A model generated the notes under the pieces. The model was not told the origin of the DNA. It was given only the letters and a program-made list of their open reading frames with translations, and did not search any database. A stretch of DNA of 9,233 bases from an uncultured Oscillibacter sp. (lineage in GTDB: Bacteria > Bacillota_A > Clostridia > Oscillospirales > Oscillospiraceae). A program made the position numbers and the translations under genes. Below, one piece after another: positions 1-5,524 of this stretch; the stretch's first letter is position 1, and every line of letters begins with the position of its first letter. The DNA lies in contig CAQVQZ010000081.1 of NCBI GenBank assembly GCA_948902155.1, forward strand, positions 1 to 9,233. Direction: 5' to 3'.

Positions 1-56
1 GCCGCCACGGTCAGGGCCGTCAGGATGGGGAAGAGCCAGTTTTTCCAGTTTCGCAA
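1..56 (-). CDS. Partial gene, N-terminus of an exported or membrane protein
   Basis: The first 18 codons read MRNWKNWLFPILTALTVA and run off the left edge of the window. The start is a TTG at 56-54. It is preceded by a strong Shine-Dalgarno run (AAGGGAGGGG) seven bases upstream, which is why I accept a frame that is otherwise too short to notice. The peptide has a positively charged, aromatic N-terminus followed by a hydrophobic stretch (about residues 7-18), as in a signal peptide or N-terminal membrane anchor. The gene overlaps the last 37 bases of the sensor kinase gene in another frame, so it is the third gene of the two-component operon and probably translationally coupled to the kinase. 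Function cannot be told from this fragment; an accessory or output protein of the signalling system is only an inference. Confidence 0.6.
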   Translation of the reverse strand, partial: MRNWKNWLFPILTALTVA

Positions 57-1507
57 GCTGCGTCCCCTCCCTTCAGCGTCACCCGGACCACGGTCCCACG
101 GCCCGGCTCACTCTCGATTTTCAGCGTCCCGCCGTGGAGCTCGACAATTTTCCGGCACAGGGCCAGGCCCAGCCCCGCGCCGCCCTGGGCCCTGGCCCGG
201 GACTTGTCCACCATGTAAAACGCCTCGGTGACCCGTTCCAGCTCCTCCGGCGGGATGCCCTTGCCCTGGTCCGTCACCTGGATGACACAGCCGTCCTCCA
301 GGGGGAAGCCCTCCAGGAGAATTTCCCCGCCGTGTTCCATGGCCTTTCGGGCATTGTCCAGCAAGTTGACGCAGACGGTCTCCATCAAATCCGGGTCCAG
401 CAGGGCGGCGACAGGCTGGACCCGCACCGTGAGCCGGATACCGGCCTGGGCCAAGGCGGGCTCCATGGACCCGGCTACCCGCCGCAGGAAGCCCTCCAGC
501 GGCAAGGGCCGCAGGGGGAAGTCCTGCCGCTCCAGGACGATGAGGTCCAGCAGCTTCCGGCTGAGGGATTCCAGCCGCCGCCCCTCGGCGAAGATGTACC
601 CGGCGCTGTCCCGGACCTGCTCTGGGGTGGCGGGGCGGGACTGGAGCAGGTCGGCGTAGCCGATGATGGAGGTCAGGGGCGTTTTGATCTCGTGGGCGAA
701 GCTGCCGATGAAGTCCTCCTGCCGCCGGGCGGCGGCTTTCAGCTCCCGGACCTGGCGCTGGATGCGGTGGGCCATGACGTTGAAGTCGGCGGAGAGCTGG
801 GCGATCTCGTCGTCGCCGTCGACCTGGACCCGCTGGTCCAGGTCCCCCTCGGCCATGCGCCGGGTGGCGGCGGAGAGGCGGCCGAGGGGCCGGAGGAGCA
901 TGGCGGCGGTCGCCAGGGACAGCACGCCCACGGCCCCGGTAAGGGCCAGCAGGAGGGAGAAAAAGCTCTGGTACTGCTCCGACCGGGTCCGGAACAGCTC
1001 CCCCACCTCCCGGCAGTTTTCCAGGTAGAGAATGCCGTCCTCCAGGGCCAGGGGGCTGGCGGCGTGGAGATAGATTCGCCCGTCCCCCAGGGCGTTCATC
1101 ATCCAGCCCCGCTGTCCCTGGGCCAGGTGGGCGGTGAGAGCCACAGCCTCCACGGGAAGCGTGCCGCTGCCGCCCAGGGCCGTGCCGTTCTCGTCACTGA
1201 GGCGGAAGGAGACGGTCCGGCCCTGGCCGGTGGTGATGCTGATGCCCCCGGCGGCTTCGGCCAGCTCCCGGCGGGTGTATAGGGGGTTGAAGGCCAGCTC
1301 CTGGGCCAGGGCAAACCGGAGCAGGTCGTTTTCCTCATACAGCGACGACACCTCCCGGTCCAGGGAGGAGCGGAACTGGGCGTCGATCAGCGCGTACCCC
1401 CCGGCGGAGCAGGCCAGGGCGGTGATGAGGACCATACTGCAAAAAAGCTTCCAGAAAAGACGCAAACGCACACCCCCAGACGCAGATAGAAGATAAGGTT
1501 TTGACAA
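20..1507 (-). CDS. Two-component sensor histidine kinase with HAMP domain
   Basis: Membrane-bound kinase that autophosphorylates on histidine and passes the phosphate to the response regulator encoded just upstream. Visible layout of the 495 residues: TM1 about 15-41; extracytoplasmic sensing region about 42-180; TM2 about 181-205; HAMP about 206-258; HisKA with H-box FAHEIKTPLTS, phospho-acceptor H272; HATPase_c with N-box NLLDN (381-385), G1 box DQGKGI (413-418) and G2 box GGAGLGLAL (442-450). All catalytic motifs are intact. The sensing region resembles nothing I can name, so the stimulus is unknown. The start is uncertain: the TTG at 1507 gives 495 residues with only a weak GAGAG Shine-Dalgarno, while the in-frame GTG at 1471 gives 483 residues but has its G-run too close. 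The response regulator stop lies 32 bases upstream, so the two are co-transcribed. The C-terminal tail after the ATPase domain overlaps the next gene. Confidence 0.95.
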   Translation of the reverse strand: MSKPYLLSASGGVRLRLFWKLFCSMVLITALACSAGGYALIDAQFRSSLDREVSSLYEENDLLRFALAQELAFNPLYTRRELAEAAGGISITTGQGRTVSFRLSDENGTALGGSGTLPVEAVALTAHLAQGQRGWMMNALGDGRIYLHAASPLALEDGILYLENCREVGELFRTRSEQYQSFFSLLLALTGAVGVLSLATAAMLLRPLGRLSAATRRMAEGDLDQRVQVDGDDEIAQLSADFNVMAHRIQRQVRELKAAARRQEDFIGSFAHEIKTPLTSIIGYADLLQSRPATPEQVRDSAGYIFAEGRRLESLSRKLLDLIVLERQDFPLRPLPLEGFLRRVAGSMEPALAQAGIRLTVRVQPVAALLDPDLMETVCVNLLDNARKAMEHGGEILLEGFPLEDGCVIQVTDQGKGIPPEELERVTEAFYMVDKSRARAQGGAGLGLALCRKIVELHGGTLKIESEPGRGTVVRVTLKGGDAACETGKTGSSPS

Positions 1508-1529
1508 GGGGGAATTCTCTCTATCTTCT
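1488..1529 (-). repeat. Inverted repeat spanning the kinase start region
   Basis: The eight bases agaagata (1488-1495) and tatcttct (1522-1529) are exact reverse complements separated by 26 bases. In the mRNA they could pair so that the TTG start (1507-1505) sits in the loop and the weak Shine-Dalgarno lies beside the stem. The stem is AU-rich and the loop long, so stability is modest. It could lower kinase translation relative to the regulator, or be chance. Confidence 0.3.
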
Positions 1530-1539
1530 CATTCCGATC

Positions 1540-2196
1540 TCAGATTTCAAGCCGGTAGCCTACCTTATACACCGCTACCAGCCGGTTTTCCAGTCCCAGC
1601 TTTTTGCGCATACGCTGGATGTGGAGGTCTACCGTGCGGCTGTCGCCCAGAAATTCCTCGCCCCAGACCTTTTCGTAGATTCGGTCCCGGTAGAGGGCGA
1701 TGTTTTTGTTCTGCATGAAGAGCAGAAGCAAATCGTATTCCTTGGCCGTCAGGGCTACGGGCGCGCCGTCCCGGCGGACGACCCGGCTGGCCGTGTCGAT
1801 CTCGATGTCCGGCGGCAGGGAGAGGACCCGGCCGGTCTTGCCGCAGCGGCGGAGGACGGTTTCCACCCGGGCCAGCAGCTCCATGAGGTCGAAGGGCTTC
1901 ACCAGATAGTCCTCGGCCCCCAGGCGGAGGCCCTTCACCCGGTCCTCCACCCGGCCCTTGGCCGTGAGGAAGATGACGGGCACCTCCAGGCTCTTGCAGT
2001 ATTCCAGGACCTCGTAGCCGTCGGCCTTGGGGAGCATGATGTCCAGCAGCGCCAGGTCGAAGGGCTGGGACTCCAGCAGGTCGGCGGCGGCGCTGCCGTC
2101 GGGAGCCCAGGTGCAGCGGTAGCCCGCGCCGTCCAGGGCGGTCTTGATGAGGTTGGCGATGGGGGCCTCGTCCTCGGCGATCAGGATTTTATTCAC
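1540..2196 (-). CDS. OmpR/PhoB-family response regulator
   Basis: DNA-binding partner of the adjacent sensor kinase, 218 residues, normal length for the family. Receiver domain about 2-115: acidic pocket E8/D9, phospho-acceptor D52 in LLDIMLP, switch T78 (FLTAK) and K100 (VKPF). C-terminal winged-helix DNA-binding domain about 123-218, with LTAKEYDLLLLF, the recognition-helix region DSRTVDLHIQRMRKKLG and the terminal wing VYKVGYRLEI. The GTG start at 2196-2194 is well supported: AAGGAGGGG lies six bases upstream. It is the first gene of a minus-strand operon with the kinase and the partial exported-protein gene. It is divergent from the DUF4397-like gene, with 137 bp between the two starts. 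I see no convincing sigma-A promoter there: TTGATG with AAGAAT at 17 bp exists, but it would start transcription inside the Shine-Dalgarno. The target genes are unknown; the divergent gene is one possibility. Confidence 0.97.
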   Translation of the reverse strand: MNKILIAEDEAPIANLIKTALDGAGYRCTWAPDGSAAADLLESQPFDLALLDIMLPKADGYEVLEYCKSLEVPVIFLTAKGRVEDRVKGLRLGAEDYLVKPFDLMELLARVETVLRRCGKTGRVLSLPPDIEIDTASRVVRRDGAPVALTAKEYDLLLLFMQNKNIALYRDRIYEKVWGEEFLGDSRTVDLHIQRMRKKLGLENRLVAVYKVGYRLEI

Positions 2197-2296
2197 GGCT
2201 ATCCCCTCCTTATTCTTAGTGTGTATCCGAGTCCCATCAAACTTGCATCATGAACCACTCCGGGGGGCGGCGCATAAGCTGGCATAGTCCTGATTG

Positions 2297-2336
2297 AAAG
2301 GAGGATGCCGGAATTTCCATTCCGGCTGCTAATATG
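2297..2336 (+). promoter_or_regulatory. Split ribosome binding site with intervening hairpin
   Basis: A strong Shine-Dalgarno (aaaggagg, 2297-2304) lies 29 bases before the ATG at 2334, far beyond normal spacing. Between them gccggaat (2307-2314) and attccggc (2319-2326) form a perfect 8-bp stem with a four-base loop (ttcc). Folding removes 20 bases and leaves 2 + 7 = 9 unpaired bases between Shine-Dalgarno and ATG, an ideal distance. RNA-assisted spacing of this kind is known from phage T4 gene 25. The alternatives are worse: the ATG at 2305 touches the Shine-Dalgarno and gives an 18-codon frame, and an ATT start at 2313 would be rare. Confidence 0.6.
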
Positions 2337-3377
2337 GAACAAAAAGCGATTCGGCAAATGACCTCCCCCGTGGGAAGGATGGTCAACGCAGACGAGCCCA
2401 TGATTCCCCTGCCCAATGTGGGCGAGGGCGAGCCCGCCTATCCCGGCAACATGAACGGCGGCGTGACCGACCCCGGTCAGATTCCCGTGATTCCCCTGCC
2501 GAACCCCGGTGAGGGCGGTCCCGTCTATCCCGGCGATATGGACAGCGGCGCTGTGGTGGAGCCTGTGATTCCCCTGCCCAATCCCGGCGAGGGAGGTCCG
2601 GTCTATCCCGGCAACACCATCATCCCCGGCACCGGCGGCAGCGTCACCACGCCGATAGTGGGCGGTGGATGGAACTGCCCCAGCGGAAGCTGCGGCGTCG
2701 TGGTCCTGCCCGGCGTCATCGGCGGAATGTGGTCCAACGCCGCCAAGGTGCGGTTCCTGAACGCGGGCTACGGCTATCCGGCCTTCCGGATTTTCGTGGG
2801 CAACCGCCGGTTTGTGAACCTGCTGAACTACGCCTCCGCCACCAACTACGGCCAGGTCGCCACAGGCTACCAGACGGTGACGGTGACGGGTACGGACGGC
2901 TATATCTACATTCAAAAAACCATGCCCTTCCAGGCCAACACCGTCACCACCATCGCCATCATCAACACCGCCGGCGGCCTGGACCTGATGCAGATCACCG
3001 ACAGCTGCTGCCCGCCCACCAACGGGTACGCCAGCTTCCGGATGGGGAATCTGGCCTACAACAGCGGTCCTCTGGACGTCATCATGAGCGACGGCCGGGT
3101 GGTCTGGGCGGATATGCGCTTCAAGGAAGTGGAGTCCTTCAAGCGCATCATGCCCGGCGTGTACCAGTTCTTCTATGCCGACACGAACCTGACGCCCATG
3201 CCTTCCTGGCTGGACATCGAGACCCTGGACTCCGCGTGGCTCGGGGTCTATCCGCCTCACGAGACCTTCGGCTCGCTGTATCTGGACTTCGCCAGCAACG
3301 CGATTTACACCGTGTACGTCCTCCAGAGCGGCACGAACCGGAACAACATCCAGAATCTGATTTTGATGGACCGCTGA
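2334..3377 (+). CDS. DUF4397-like protein with N-terminal proline/glycine-rich repeats
   Basis: A 347-residue protein of unknown role. The N-terminal ~110 residues are low-complexity and carry three copies of a motif like VIPLPNPGEGGPVYPG (about 23-38, 52-67, 78-93). A linker with two cysteines (NCPSGSCG, 114-121) follows. The rest looks like two related beta-rich lobes. Lobe one, about 137-223, opens AKVRFLNAGYGYPAFRIFVG. Lobe two, about 232-340, opens ASFRMGNLAYNSGPLDVIM. The KVRF-LNA opening and the GYQTVTV / GVYQFFYA strands are the pattern I associate with DUF4397 proteins of Clostridia; this is recognition by eye. There is no signal peptide, TM segment or sorting signal, so an intracellular, spore-layer or unusually exported location are all open. 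The ATG at 2334 is the first good start, served by the split ribosome binding site. The gene stands alone, diverges from the response regulator and ends at a strong hairpin. Confidence 0.88.
   Translation: MEQKAIRQMTSPVGRMVNADEPMIPLPNVGEGEPAYPGNMNGGVTDPGQIPVIPLPNPGEGGPVYPGDMDSGAVVEPVIPLPNPGEGGPVYPGNTIIPGTGGSVTTPIVGGGWNCPSGSCGVVVLPGVIGGMWSNAAKVRFLNAGYGYPAFRIFVGNRRFVNLLNYASATNYGQVATGYQTVTVTGTDGYIYIQKTMPFQANTVTTIAIINTAGGLDLMQITDSCCPPTNGYASFRMGNLAYNSGPLDVIMSDGRVVWADMRFKEVESFKRIMPGVYQFFYADTNLTPMPSWLDIETLDSAWLGVYPPHETFGSLYLDFASNAIYTVYVLQSGTNRNNIQNLILMDR
2400..2615 (+). repeat. Three in-frame tandem-type repeats in the DUF4397-like gene
   Basis: Three imperfect copies start at 2400, 2487 and 2565, spaced 87 and 78 bases. 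Each begins (a/g)tgattcccctgcc and encodes a variant of IPLPNPGEGGPVYPG. Copies two and three are nearly identical in protein but differ at several third positions. The first copy has diverged (NVGEGEPAYPG), which suggests older duplication under protein-level constraint. Copy number may vary between strains. Confidence 0.85.
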
Positions 3378-3388
3378 GTCCAAACCAG

Positions 3389-3412
3389 GCCCGCGCCGGA
3401 AACGGCGCGGGC
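3389..3412 (+). terminator. GC-rich hairpin after the DUF4397-like gene
   Basis: gcccgcgccg (3389-3398) and cggcgcgggc (3403-3412) form a perfect 10-bp stem closed by a GAAA tetraloop, 11 bases after the stop codon. The following tract is ttagcttg rather than a clean U-run, so termination may be imperfect or helped by the next palindrome. Confidence 0.7.
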
Positions 3413-3414
3413 TT

Positions 3415-3491
3415 AGCTTGTCGAAAACAAGTTTTCGGCAAGCTGCTTATGATTCAAATGGCGCAGGAAACCCCTCCTGGGTTTCCCGCGC
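3415..3491. repeat. Pair of long palindromes, candidate dispersed intergenic repeat
   Basis: Palindrome one has arms 3415-3428 and 3431-3444 (14 positions, 13 Watson-Crick plus one G-U, two-base centre). Palindrome two has arms 3461-3473 and 3479-3491 (12 of 13 pairs, five-base loop ctcct). Both lie between the converging DUF4397-like gene and mntP, so either may act in termination. No clean U-tract follows on either strand. The elaborate structure resembles repetitive palindromic units found between genes in Oscillospiraceae; that comparison is from memory. Confidence 0.55.
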
Positions 3492-3548
3492 ACACCCTTC
3501 CTTCCCGTCAAATTGGGATTCAACGGTTTATAGCAGACTGGACCGCAC

Positions 3549-4118
3549 TCAAAACGCCAGCACTCCCAGGTGCTCCAGCAGAATCTTGACCCCCATCAGA
3601 ATCAAGATCACGCCCCCGGCCAGCTCGGCGCGGGCCTTGTACTTCAAACCAAAGACGTTCCCCACCCGCAGGCCGAAGGCGGAGAGGAAGAACGTGGTCC
3701 CGCCGATCAGCAGCACGGCGGGGCCGATCTGCACCTCCGGCAGCAGGGCAAAGGTGACGCCCACCGCCAGGGCGTCGATGCTGGTGGCCACGGCCAGGGG
3801 GAACATGTCGCGCATGGAAAAGGACGCGTCGTGGCACTCCTCCTCCCCGGAGAGGCTCTCCTTGACCATGTTCCCGCCGATGAAGCCCAGCAGGATGAAG
3901 GCGATCCAGTGGTCGAAGGAGACGATGTAGCGCTCGAAGGCCGACCCCAGCAGGTAGCCGATGGCGGGCATCAGGGCCTGAAAGCCGCCGAACCACGCGC
4001 CGGTGATTATGTAGTGCCGGTTCTGGAGCCTCTGGACGGACAGGCCCTTGCAGACGGAGACGGCGAACGCGTCCATGGACAGGCCGATGGCAATCAAAAA
4101 CAGTTCGAAAACACTCAT
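3549..4118 (-). CDS. mntP: Manganese efflux pump MntP
   Basis: A 189-residue, six-helix inner-membrane protein of the MntP (formerly YebN/DUF204) family, which exports Mn2+ to prevent manganese toxicity. Two homologous halves are visible, each with the family signature around a membrane aspartate: GLSMDAFAVSVCKGL (D16) and ATSIDALAVGVTFAL (D115). The glycine-rich helices AWFGGFQALMPAIGY and FILLGFIGGN and the C-terminal GGVILILMGVKILLEHLG also fit. Length is close to the usual ~188 residues. I chose the ATG at 4118 because GGAGG lies eight bases upstream. The in-frame ATG at 4133 has no Shine-Dalgarno and would leave a leader of only about eight bases from the mapped promoter. Monocistronic. 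The ~24-base leader leaves no room for a yybP-ykoY manganese riboswitch, so control is more likely through the dyad over the promoter. Confidence 0.95.
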   Translation of the reverse strand: MSVFELFLIAIGLSMDAFAVSVCKGLSVQRLQNRHYIITGAWFGGFQALMPAIGYLLGSAFERYIVSFDHWIAFILLGFIGGNMVKESLSGEEECHDASFSMRDMFPLAVATSIDALAVGVTFALLPEVQIGPAVLLIGGTTFFLSAFGLRVGNVFGLKYKARAELAGGVILILMGVKILLEHLGVLAF

Positions 4119-4148
4119 ACGGGAAGCCTCCATATCTCTGATTTGTCG

Positions 4149-4178
4149 ATTATACCAAATCCATATTCAGGCTGTCAA
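4149..4178 (-). promoter_or_regulatory. Near-consensus sigma-A promoter of mntP
   Basis: Read on the minus strand, TTGACA (4178-4173) and TATAAT (4154-4149) are both perfect hexamers separated by 18 bases. Transcription would begin near 4142, giving a leader of about 24 bases to the ATG at 4118. So strong a promoter for a metal exporter implies a repressor; the overlapping inverted repeat is the candidate site. Confidence 0.85.
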
Positions 4179-4186
4179 TGAATATG
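4162..4186. promoter_or_regulatory. Candidate operator dyad over the mntP -35 region
   Basis: catattca (4162-4169) and tgaatatg (4179-4186) are perfect 8-bp inverted arms around a nine-base centre that contains most of the mntP -35 hexamer. The 25-bp size and position suit a dimeric repressor that blocks RNA polymerase. It does not obviously match the MntR boxes I remember from Bacillus or E. coli, so the regulator is unknown. It also lies just upstream of the divergent promoter at 4207 and could affect both. Confidence 0.5.
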
Positions 4187-4206
4187 CGTCCGGCGCTCCC
4201 AGGGTC

Positions 4207-4235
4207 TGGACAAAGCCGCCGGAGACTGCTAAAAT
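4207..4235 (+). promoter_or_regulatory. Sigma-A promoter for the three-gene plus-strand cluster
   Basis: TGGACA (4207-4212, five of six matches) and TAAAAT (4230-4235, five of six) are separated by exactly 17 bases. The predicted start near 4242 gives a ~28-base leader containing aggagg before the ATG at 4271. Divergent from the mntP promoter. Confidence 0.7.
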
Positions 4236-4270
4236 TGACCACAGAAAACAGATATCAGGAGGCACACACG

Positions 4271-5524
4271 ATGAAAGAGAAAAAAGGCGGCTTCCTCCCC
4301 TGGCCGTGGAACGCCGTGGTCTACGTCCTGCTGGCCCTGACGCTGCGCCTCTTCGCCATTCCGGTGATTTTGCTGCTGATGAGCATCCGGCGGCAGAAGA
4401 ACCCCCACGGCGTCCAGGAGGGCTATTGCCTCAGCCGCACCCGGAAGCGCCTGACCTGGCTGATCTGGGCGCTGCTGGTCCTGATCGTGGGGGCGGGGCT
4501 GCTGGTGATGCTGCGGGTGGGCTTGCAGCTGGACCGGGCCTATTGGGAGACCTCGGACTATGTGACCCTGGGGGTGTGCGGCATCGGCGGGCCCCTGCTG
4601 GTCCTGGGCGGGCTGTATCTGGCCTGCGCCGCCATCCGGGACGCGTTTTTCCCGGAGCGGAGCGCCCTGGCCAAGTCCATCCGCAGCCAGCTCCCCTATC
4701 CGGAGGAAGCCCCGCCGGCGGCGGAGCTGTTCGCCATGGTGGACGGGGACCTGGAAGCCAACGGCCAATGGTACGGCCCCGTGGGCATTGGCCGGGAGTG
4801 GGTCCTGGGGGACAGCGTAAATAAGATCGACCGCATCCGGGGCATTTTCGTCATCAACGAGCTGCACCAGCACCAGACGAAAACCGGCGTCCGCACCAGC
4901 CGGAACATGGAGCTGGTGCTGATCGACGACCGCTGGCAGCGCGCGTCCACCACCTTCCGGAACCTGAACGAGCTTCAGGCGGCGGCGGACTGCCTGGCCC
5001 TCCGGGTCCCGGACGCCCGCCGGGGAAACGGGAGCCAGTGCAGCGCTTTCTGGACCCTGGACGAGAGCGAGCGGGAGGACTTCGAGCGGTCCTTCCGCCA
5101 AAAACAGGCCCGCCGGGCCTCGGAAGCCGTCCTGCGGGAGGCGGAGCCCTCCCAGGACATGATCCTCCAGGCGGGGGAGGACCGGACCTCCCGGGTGACG
5201 GGGGCCCTGGTGGAGGAACACTTCCGCCGCTGCCGCAAGGGGGAGGAGGGGGAGTTCACCCTGACGCCCACCCGCCCCATTCCGGCGGGAGATGAGGCCC
5301 TGTCGGCCCTGCGGGTGGAGGGGCTGGGAGACGAGACCTTCCGTCTCAGCGCCCGCCTTGCCGCCTCCTCCGAGCCGCTGGCCTATGTCCGGGAGCTACG
5401 CGCGCTGGACGCGGAGGCGGTGCTGATGGCCTGGCTGCGCCGGGAGCCGCCGGACCTGTCCGGCTGGGACCTGCGCCGGGCCTACGTCCCCAGGGAGGAC
5501 GGGAATTTTTGGGGAGCGCCGTGA
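4271..5524 (+). CDS. Three-TM membrane protein of unknown function
   Basis: I do not recognise this 417-residue protein. It has three hydrophobic helices near the N-terminus (about 12-38, 62-82, 98-122). A long soluble part of ~290 residues follows and is probably cytoplasmic. Its first section (about 148-245) contains QWYGPVGIGREWVLGDSVNK, then beta-like strands RGIFVINEL and NMELVLIDD, and ends in a helix (NELQAAADCLAL). By eye this might be a PH-like fold. A charged helical linker follows (about 262-300), then a C-terminal module with VTGALVEEHFRRC, FTLTPTRPIPAG and LDAEAVLMAWLRREPPDLSGWD. I chose the ATG at 4271 because aggagg lies eight bases upstream; the longer frame from 4178 has no such site and crosses the promoter. 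The stop overlaps the next start (TGATG), so the two membrane proteins are probably made together. Confidence 0.9.
   Translation: MKEKKGGFLPWPWNAVVYVLLALTLRLFAIPVILLLMSIRRQKNPHGVQEGYCLSRTRKRLTWLIWALLVLIVGAGLLVMLRVGLQLDRAYWETSDYVTLGVCGIGGPLLVLGGLYLACAAIRDAFFPERSALAKSIRSQLPYPEEAPPAAELFAMVDGDLEANGQWYGPVGIGREWVLGDSVNKIDRIRGIFVINELHQHQTKTGVRTSRNMELVLIDDRWQRASTTFRNLNELQAAADCLALRVPDARRGNGSQCSAFWTLDESEREDFERSFRQKQARRASEAVLREAEPSQDMILQAGEDRTSRVTGALVEEHFRRCRKGEEGEFTLTPTRPIPAGDEALSALRVEGLGDETFRLSARLAASSEPLAYVRELRALDAEAVLMAWLRREPPDLSGWDLRRAYVPREDGNFWGAP

Noticed and set aside
134..1282. Long plus-strand open frame of 382 codons opposite the sensor kinase
   Set aside because: It is antisense to a kinase with all motifs intact, is rich in Gly/Pro/Arg from GC-rich third positions, and shows no domain.
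2254..2281. Sigma-K-like promoter before the DUF4397-like gene
   Set aside because: ACC-16-CATAAGCTG is only a partial match to a short consensus; too weak to annotate.
2305..2361. Small 18-codon frame starting at the ATG at 2305
   Set aside because: The ATG touches the Shine-Dalgarno with no spacer, so initiation there is unlikely; a leader peptide is not excluded.
2199..3383. Minus-strand open frame of 394 codons opposite the DUF4397-like gene
   Set aside because: The composition is a low-complexity His/Gly/Val shadow of the opposite strand; the plus-strand frame has the structured protein and the ribosome binding site.
4119..4133. Upstream ATG (4133) as the mntP start
   Set aside because: It has no Shine-Dalgarno and an eight-base leader, while the ATG at 4118 has GGAGG at the right distance and restores the usual protein length.
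4119..4148. yybP-ykoY manganese riboswitch in the mntP leader
   Set aside because: The predicted leader is only about 24 bases, far too short for the aptamer.
4178..4270. Start of the three-TM protein at 4178
   Set aside because: The extra 31 codons run through the sigma-A promoter and lack a ribosome binding site; the ATG at 4271 has aggagg eight bases upstream.
5509..5523. TTG at 5509 or GTG at 5521 as the GltS-like start
   Set aside because: The ATG at 5524 is better spaced from GGGGAG and forms the common TGATG overlap.
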